Assembly (NCBI RefSeq): GCF_050859025.1
Contig: NZ_CP138200.1
Location: 3,534,001-3,598,000, forward strand
DNA from: Wukongibacter sp050859025
Lineage (GTDB): Bacteria; Bacillota; Clostridia; Peptostreptococcales; Caminicellaceae
Direction: 5' to 3'
DNA: 64,000 nt
Part shown: piece by piece, positions 59,671 through 64,000 of the stretch
Layout: each line of letters opens with the position of its first letter
How positions within the stretch are numbered: position 1 is the first letter of the stretch
Translations under genes and position numbers: made by a program
The notes under the pieces: generated by a model
What the model was told of the DNA's origin: nothing
What the model saw: only the letters and a program-made list of their open reading frames with translations
The model's database searches: none

Positions 59671-60237
59671 TTATTTTTTCTGACTCAGCTTATATAACTT
59701 CCTAATTATTTCAACTGGGTCTGATCCTCTTTTTCTTTTATTCTCTATATTTATATTTAAGCTATCAGAAACTAATTTATTTGATATTCCATCCTTTTCT
59801 TCTGTGTCCTCTTTAATTTCAAGATTGCTCTCTAAGCCTCTATTTTGTTTTTCATTTTCTTTTTTACTTGTTTCTTCCACTTCATATGATTTGGTATCTT
59901 TAAGATTATTTTCTTCACTTATATTATAAGTATCATAAAACATATCAAATTCTTCATCAAATTCCTCATCTTCTAATTTAACTGCTTTGAATATTTTTCT
60001 TTTATTTTTTAAATAGTGCTTATATATTTTAAATGGCTTAAAGTTGTTTTCTATAATTTTTTTATATGCAATTTCTAATATTTCTTCTTTAATTTTTAAA
60101 GCTATGTGATATTCATTAGTTAAATATTGTGGAGTTTGAATTATCTCTACTTCTTGGTCATATTTTTTTAATTCGCTTTCTAAATAATTAGCATAGTTTA
60201 TCGAATCAAACGCTATTATATAATATTCTTCTCTCAC
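59671..60237 (-). CDS. DUF3343-like domain with acidic tail and C-terminal DPxEIIxKLYKL motif
   Basis: 188 aa from GTG (60237), which follows AGAGGTGG; the frame is open to 60261. Residues ~1-80 (EEYYIIAFDSINYANYLES; VEIIQTPQYLTNEYHIALKI) are a diverged version of the 52008-52301 protein without its cysteines. A long acidic, low-complexity stretch follows (residues ~85-165). The end, SDPVEIIRKLYKLSQKK, is shared with 61424-61702 (NPYELIEKLYKLGQ) and 62551-62763 (DPFEMLEALVSI), so these proteins may dock on one partner. Confidence 0.6.
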   Translation of the reverse strand: MREEYYIIAFDSINYANYLESELKKYDQEVEIIQTPQYLTNEYHIALKIKEEILEIAYKKIIENNFKPFKIYKHYLKNKRKIFKAVKLEDEEFDEEFDMFYDTYNISEENNLKDTKSYEVEETSKKENEKQNRGLESNLEIKEDTEEKDGISNKLVSDSLNINIENKRKRGSDPVEIIRKLYKLSQKK

Positions 60238-60461
60238 ATCACCACCTCTTTTCAATTCCATTCCAATATATTCACTAATAGCTTTATATGTTACAAGTAA
60301 GTTTCGTTATATTATTATATATATCAGTCAAATTTTCCATTTTCCATTAGATTTTTACTAATAAAAATACTAATAGAAACATTTGCTTTACTATCTATTA
60401 GCTGTCATATACAGGTTTTTCATATATTATAATCTTAATAACAATATAGCTTTCTTCCTTA

Positions 60462-60821
60462 TCAATGACTAGTATTGGTCTTTATTTTCTCAAAATCACG
60501 TATTTTTCTAAATATCGTCAACATCTCTTTCTCAGTAATATTGCAATTTTTCATAAATGACTTAGCCTTTGATACAGGGTCAACTGAATTGTAGAATCTG
60601 TTATTTTTTTCTATATCATCTAGCAGTTTCTTATAGACTTCTTTTTCACTAGGAAATAAAATGTCTTCTAGCTGTATCTCATATGAATATGGTCTTTTAT
60701 GTCTACCTCCATTATCTTTATAATCTTCAAACCAAATATGCCCTCTTTTACACTGGAATTTTACTTTATCTAGCCTATATATTTTTATAACTTCTTTCTC
60801 ATTGCAGACAGAACATTGCAT
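60462..60821 (-). CDS. Small zinc-ribbon protein, hypothetical
   Basis: 119 aa from ATG (60821) with GGAG nine bases upstream; a TTG at 60836 directly after the previous stop would add five residues. The N-terminus CSVCNEKEVIKIYRLDKVKFQC with CKRGHIW gives a CxxC...CxxxH zinc-binding set. The C-terminal ~60 residues are helical (SEKEVYKKLLDDIEKNN; EKEMLTIFRKIRDFEK). Last of the small-protein run in tight spacing. It could regulate or cap the assembly; function unknown. Confidence 0.6.
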   Translation of the reverse strand: MQCSVCNEKEVIKIYRLDKVKFQCKRGHIWFEDYKDNGGRHKRPYSYEIQLEDILFPSEKEVYKKLLDDIEKNNRFYNSVDPVSKAKSFMKNCNITEKEMLTIFRKIRDFEKIKTNTSH

Positions 60822-60836
60822 ATAAATCCGCTCCAA

Positions 60837-61121
60837 TCATCGTTTAATGACACCAAATAATTTTACTCCAGATTCTATTTCAAGAGCTTCATACTCTTTA
60901 TTATTAATAAAAATCTTCCCTTTTTCATCGATATTCAAATTGATATCAAAGCCTTCTAAGTTATATTCATTTACATAATATGGTGAAATAAGTATAAATA
61001 CTGAATTGATCTGATCCATAGAGAGATTATTTGTATCTACTATATTAGATTGATTATTTAGGTTAGTCATAAAATTATATATTCCATTTTTTGCTTCTTC
61101 TTTTTGGCTATCTGGTTTCAT
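60837..61121 (-). CDS. Small two-module protein (helical + GKxxI beta-hairpin)
   Basis: 94 aa. N-terminal part SNIVDTNNLSMDQINSVFIL resembles 62012-62215 (SDIVDQSNIISQSNMALSAY). The C-terminal part INLNIDEKGKIFINNKEYEAL has the hairpin also seen in 61729, 61140 and 62551 proteins. It begins 18 bases after the gene at 61140 and ends next to the zinc-ribbon gene. No known family. Confidence 0.6.
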   Translation of the reverse strand: MKPDSQKEEAKNGIYNFMTNLNNQSNIVDTNNLSMDQINSVFILISPYYVNEYNLEGFDINLNIDEKGKIFINNKEYEALEIESGVKLFGVIKR

Positions 61122-61139
61122 TTATTAATCTCCTTTCAC

Positions 61140-61418
61140 CTATTTTTTACTACGTGTAACTTTTTTCTCAGTATATATACGCATACTATCTCTATTATTG
61201 ATTATATCTTTGTCTAGTCCAGTTATTTCTAGTTCACCAGCTTTGCTAACATTTATTGATATAGGTATATTTTTTACTATATCTTGAGAACTCTTACTAA
61301 GATGCTCAAGTCCAATCATTACTATATGGTTATACTGCAATAGACTAGACTTATTTGATTTAGCAACATTTCCTTGATTGCACAAGTTTTGTATAGTTGA
61401 TAATTTATTTGATTTCAC
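61140..61418 (-). CDS. Small two-module protein, paralogue in the run
   Basis: 92 aa. QGNVAKSNKSSLLQYNHIVM parallels the N-terminal module of its neighbours, and ISINVSKAGELEITGLDKDI is a hairpin module. Basic C-terminus (KKVTRSKK). Begins 5 bases after the stop of the gene at 61424, so translation is probably coupled. Unrecognised. Confidence 0.58.
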   Translation of the reverse strand: MKSNKLSTIQNLCNQGNVAKSNKSSLLQYNHIVMIGLEHLSKSSQDIVKNIPISINVSKAGELEITGLDKDIINNRDSMRIYTEKKVTRSKK

Positions 61419-61423
61419 TTATA

Positions 61424-61702
61424 TCACTCCATATATTCCTTAACGATTGACTTTAAATCCCTATTTCTTTCATCTGGACTCATTGTTTTATCTTGTCCTA
61501 ACTTGTATAACTTTTCAATCAACTCATAGGGGTTTCCTTTTCTATTTCCTCTACTGAATTGAATTATGTAATCTCCAAATGATAACCTTGTGATATCTTC
61601 GTCTACTATTTCATCATTTTCCTCTCTTTTTTCTAATTCTGATTTAGATAACTTAGTATCACTTGCCATTTTAATTTTATCTTTATTATTATCTTGAGAC
61701 AT
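61424..61702 (-). CDS. Small acidic protein with NPYELIEKLYKL motif
   Basis: 92 aa. Charged N-terminus (ELEKREENDEIVDEDIT), a short beta segment (SFGDYIIQFSRGN), then NPYELIEKLYKLGQ and a helical end (DERNRDLKSIVKEYME). The NP-x-E-[LIM] motif and the following helix are shared with 62551-62763 and 59671-60237. Start ATG with GGGGGG-type RBS. Function unknown. Confidence 0.58.
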   Translation of the reverse strand: MSQDNNKDKIKMASDTKLSKSELEKREENDEIVDEDITRLSFGDYIIQFSRGNRKGNPYELIEKLYKLGQDKTMSPDERNRDLKSIVKEYME

Positions 61703-61728
61703 TTTATGCCCCCCTTCAAAACTTAAAA

Positions 61729-62019
61729 CTAGAATTTAACTGTTGTTGTTTCCGTTTTTTCTTTATCCTTTATATCCTTTATAATGATGGTCTCCCCTTT
61801 TTTAGCCTTCTTCTGACTTTCAATCATTTGTCTTGTTTCTTCTCCAGTATTCATTTTGCCATGTTTCTCTACATCAACATGAAAATTTCTGTATTTAGGA
61901 TTATTTTCATCATATAATTCTCCATCAATAAATACTTTCCCTGTCTTTTCTATTCTGATTTCTGAAGGCATACTCTTTCTATTCTTACTACATTTTATCG
62001 TGATCAAGTTATTACTCAC
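61729..62019 (-). CDS. Small basic protein with GKVFIDGELY hairpin
   Basis: 96 aa from GTG (62019), preceded by GAGGAAG and overlapping the previous stop by 8 bases; an ATG at 62043 lacks a spaced RBS. EIRIEKTGKVFIDGELYDENN matches the hairpin module of 60837 and 61140 proteins. The C-terminus is basic then Thr-rich (ETTTVKF). Translation is probably coupled to the gene upstream. Confidence 0.55.
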   Translation of the reverse strand: MSNNLITIKCSKNRKSMPSEIRIEKTGKVFIDGELYDENNPKYRNFHVDVEKHGKMNTGEETRQMIESQKKAKKGETIIIKDIKDKEKTETTTVKF

Positions 62020-62215
62020 CTTGTTCTTCCTCACTTTCTTCATCCCCTGTAATGTTAATTTTTACTGAAGAATAGGATTGAGTTATTACTGAATAGGCTG
62101 ATAGTGCCATATTTGATTGACTAATTATGTTACTTTGATCAACTATATCAGATCTCATATAAAACTCACACGATTGTTCAATTTCAGACGGATTTTTTTT
62201 CAAATTTTCTGCCAT
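62012..62215 (-). CDS. Small Ser/Asn-rich protein, hypothetical
   Basis: 67 aa. SDIVDQSNIISQSNMALSAY followed by VKINITGDEESEEEQGE: a helical module and a short strand with an acidic tail, like cut-down versions of 60837 and 61140 proteins. RBS GGGAGG. First of the tightly packed five-gene run. Confidence 0.55.
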   Translation of the reverse strand: MAENLKKNPSEIEQSCEFYMRSDIVDQSNIISQSNMALSAYSVITQSYSSVKINITGDEESEEEQGE

Positions 62216-62316
62216 CTTATATCCTCCCTAATTAATGAATAGTTACTATATTATATATATGTTGCTAAATTTAAAAAGGTTCTAGTCTAAAATCAAATAA
62301 TCTCGGATTATGTATA

Positions 62317-62350
62317 AAAAAACCTCTTTAAACAATTAAAGGGTTTTTTA
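62317..62350 (-). terminator. Terminator of the upstream small-gene set
   Basis: Minus strand AACCCTTTAATTG-TTTAAAGAGGTT followed by TTTTTT, 12 bases past the stop at 62362. It divides the run into two transcription units. Confidence 0.8.
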
Positions 62351-62361
62351 TAATTTTCACA

Positions 62362-62517
62362 CTATGCTTTTATAACATCATCATCAAAGTTCTTAGCTAT
62401 TGCAAATTGAGCTTCATATACTTCTAAAATTTGTACTGCAAAGGCTGTCAATGCTTGCTGCCCAAATAGGCCTACAATCTTTTGACATACTGCATGAGCT
62501 CTAAAATGATCTGACAT
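62362..62517 (-). CDS. 51-aa protein, twin of 62842-63015
   Basis: Read by hand from ATG (62515-62517) to TAG (62362). The core AVCQKIVGLFGQQALTAF followed by LEVYEAQFAIA is nearly identical to the 57-aa protein at 62842-63015, and both end in an acidic tail. Predicted amphipathic helix with one Cys. RBS GGGAGG. No family recognised; the QKIVGLFGQQALTAF stretch is strongly conserved between the two, indicating selection on the protein. Confidence 0.68.
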   Translation of the reverse strand: MSDHFRAHAVCQKIVGLFGQQALTAFAVQILEVYEAQFAIAKNFDDDVIKA

Positions 62518-62550
62518 TCTATAAAAACCTCCCTTAGTTTAAACGTATAA

Positions 62551-62763
62551 CTATTTCTCAGTCATGGATTTAAGAACCTTAATCCTATCCAGTTTTGAAT
62601 CATCGCAGTTTTTAATTGATACAAGTGCTTCTAACATTTCGAAAGGATCTTTTTTATAAGGAGCTACATTTGATTGTATTTCATATCCTCCTACATTAAA
62701 ATTTAGAGGATCAAATTTTTTAGAATTTATAATAAGCCCATCCTTTGAAAATTCTACTTTCAA
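62551..62763 (-). CDS. Small protein with beta-hairpin and DPFEML motif
   Basis: 70 aa. VEFSKDGLIINSKKFDPLNF is a hairpin like those of its neighbours, followed by YKKDPFEMLEALVSIKN and a basic helical end. It links the hairpin module with the DP-x-E docking-like motif. It lies between the two twin proteins, RBS GAGGTCA-type (weak to moderate). Unrecognised. Confidence 0.6.
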   Translation of the reverse strand: MKVEFSKDGLIINSKKFDPLNFNVGGYEIQSNVAPYKKDPFEMLEALVSIKNCDDSKLDRIKVLKSMTEK

Positions 62764-62841
62764 CTAGAATGACCTCCTCTCTTTTATAAATATCCAATAT
62801 GCATTTCCATCTAGGTTATCACTATTATATATTTTAAATTA

Positions 62842-63015
62842 TCATACAAATATTTTATCATCTTCCTCATCATCAGCTATTGCAAATTGAGCTTCATATA
62901 GACTCAAAATTTGAGCTGAAAAAGCAGTCAATGCTTGCTGTCCAAATAAACCCACAATTTTTTGACATACCGCACTGGCTTCAAATCTATCGCCATGTGC
63001 TATTTCTGTAGTCAT
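62842..63015 (-). CDS. 57-aa protein, twin of 62362-62517
   Basis: Starts at ATG (63013-63015) with AAGGGAGG nine bases upstream; the frame is open further upstream but without an RBS. Core AVCQKIVGLFGQQALTAF, then LSLYEAQFAIADDEEDD. Amphipathic helix, one Cys, acidic end. First gene of the small-protein run. See its twin for comparison. Confidence 0.68.
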   Translation of the reverse strand: MTTEIAHGDRFEASAVCQKIVGLFGQQALTAFSAQILSLYEAQFAIADDEEDDKIFV

Positions 63016-63072
63016 CCTTACACCTCCCTTGCCCTCATTACATAATATGTTTACATTCTTTTTTTCGTTCCA

Positions 63073-63104
63073 CAAAAAAAAGCCAGACAATTTAATCTAG
63101 CTTT
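63073..63104 (-). terminator. Terminator of the racemase gene
   Basis: Minus strand AGCTAGA-N8-TCTGGCT (one mismatch) followed by TTTTTTTT, after the MITE that follows the racemase stop. Confidence 0.75.
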
Positions 63105-63107
63105 CTA

Positions 63108-63189
63108 TATAGAAATTCCAGTCAAAACTTTAATTTTTGCACATATACAAATACAGGATGCTTCTAATAGTTTTACTTAAATCTCTATA
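63108..63189. repeat. MITE family 2, copy 6 (82 bp, internally shortened)
   Basis: Begins TATAGAAATTCCAGTCAAAA and ends TACTTAAATCTCTATA; about 20 bases of the right arm are missing. Transcribed as the 3' tail of the racemase mRNA. Confidence 0.7.
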
Positions 63190-63193
63190 GTTA

Positions 63194-64000
63194 TTATTTT
63201 TCAACTTTCTTATAAATATATTCTGATGTTGCGAGTCCTAGTAATGCCCCATATTCCAGATTGAATCTTACTTCGTCCCCAACCTTATAATCCCTTTCGC
63301 TATCTGTGACATCAATCATTAAGTGGTCACTACTAGATCCAAAAATACTGATTTTTTCATCTATCGGAATAATATTGGACGGGTTTACATCCTGTCTCCC
63401 AACTGCTAGTATGGCCCTTTTTCTAATTCCTTTATCTTCAAAAACTGGTTTATTTCCAAAGGCATCCATTCCAATCTCACCTATAGGAACTGTCGGCTTC
63501 TCCTGAATCTCTACTATTTCTGCAACAAGCTGAAATGCATCTAAATAAGCTCCTTCTATAACATTACCATAGGCAGTTTCTCTACCTAACACTATTGACT
63601 CACCTAATCTTAGGTTATTAATCCTACTCGGCATTTCCTTCTTTGCAAGTAGGTCTAAGCTACTTGAATTACCTCCAGATATAACTTCTAACTTTATATC
63701 AAATTTACTTTCTAATTCCTCAGCTATTTCTACCAACTTGCCTAGATTATCTTTATTTGGTATAACTCCCCCATAGCAGGTTAAGTTAGTCCCTATTCCA
63801 AATAGCTCTACACCATCTAGTTTAATGATTTCTTCTACTGTTTCCAAAACCTTATCTTGCCATATCCCTTCTCTTAAATCCCCTAAATCAATCATAAGTA
63901 TTACCTTATGAGTTTTATTTGCCTTTAATGCTTCTTCAGAGAGTATTTCAATAGTCTTTATCTCTGAGTTAAGACTTATATCAGCATACTCAACAATTTC
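63194..64000 (-). CDS. Ornithine/alanine racemase-type PLP enzyme (5' end outside window)
   Basis: 268 codons are visible, open to the right edge; the ATG at 63895 is internal, because EIVEYADISLNSEIKTIEIL reads in frame upstream. HKVILMIDLGDLREGIW, FGIGTNLTCYGGVIP, VISGGNSSSLDLL, INNLRLGESIVLGRE and VGDEVRFNLEYGALLGLAT are typical of the alanine racemase N-domain superfamily members related to Orr (ornithine racemase) and YhfX. The PLP lysine lies upstream of the window. It probably racemises an amino acid for fermentation. It ends in a MITE and a terminator. Confidence 0.82.
   Translation of the reverse strand, partial: EIVEYADISLNSEIKTIEILSEEALKANKTHKVILMIDLGDLREGIWQDKVLETVEEIIKLDGVELFGIGTNLTCYGGVIPNKDNLGKLVEIAEELESKFDIKLEVISGGNSSSLDLLAKKEMPSRINNLRLGESIVLGRETAYGNVIEGAYLDAFQLVAEIVEIQEKPTVPIGEIGMDAFGNKPVFEDKGIRKRAILAVGRQDVNPSNIIPIDEKISIFGSSSDHLMIDVTDSERDYKVGDEVRFNLEYGALLGLATSEYIYKKVEK

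Noticed and set aside
59671..63015. R-body (RebB-like) or gas-vesicle genes
   Set aside because: The QSN-rich helical pieces and small size recall such proteins, but I see no convincing RebB or GvpA signature. I keep them as unrecognised.
1..64000. tRNA or rRNA genes
   Set aside because: No rRNA-like stretch or tRNA-like cloverleaf was noticed on either strand; the only clear tRNA link is the T-box, which is a leader and not a tRNA.

Overview
The window is AT-rich (roughly one third G+C by eye), with strong AGGAGG-type ribosome binding sites, a T-box riboswitch, an IreB/AlaS/RuvX neighbourhood and many sporulation-flavoured genes. It looks like a chromosomal segment of a spore-forming Clostridia-type Firmicute. 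An ornithine-racemase-type gene at the right edge would suit an amino-acid fermenter such as a Tissierellales relative; that placement is inference.

Left 16 kb (1-15,750, nearly all minus strand) is conserved housekeeping: rrf2 regulator - iscS - iscU - mnmA - PRC-barrel protein - small membrane protein - AI-2E-type permease - T-box - alaS - ireB - membrane phosphatase-like protein - ferredoxin-linked aldo/keto reductase - ruvX. The intergenic gaps carry at least three families of short palindromic, MITE-like repeats. One copy sits inside the alaS T-box leader.

The middle (16-46 kb) is a large surface-glycan island. cysD-cysN-cysC make the sulfate donor PAPS, and two sulfotransferases use it. 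rmlA-rmlD-rmlB-rmlC make dTDP-L-rhamnose. Two nucleotide-sugar dehydrogenases and a UDP-xylose-synthase-like decarboxylase make further sugars. About ten glycosyltransferases (several in tandem duplicates, one fused to a CgeB-like domain) and four methyltransferase domains would assemble and decorate the glycan. No flippase, polymerase or exporter is visible and most enzymes lack membrane segments. Four genes are preceded by a near-identical motif, AC-N16/17-CATATATTA, that matches the sigma-K promoter pattern. Together this suggests a sulfated, rhamnose-containing glycan built in the mother-cell cytosol on spore-surface proteins.

The right part (42.8-59.6 kb) interleaves likely acceptors or surface proteins with more transferases: three related beta-propeller proteins, a secreted CAP-domain protein, two cysteine-rich proteins, a DNRLRE-domain protein and a protein with ten 25-residue repeats. 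Two mobile elements lie here: an ORF-less group IIC intron directly behind a terminator, and a decayed IS1182-like element flanked by a 30-bp duplication of a terminator.

The right end (59.6-63.1 kb, minus strand) is a run of about ten very small unrecognised proteins that share recurring short modules. This is the best candidate for an undescribed multi-component structure. The window closes with the 3' part of an ornithine/alanine-racemase-type gene.
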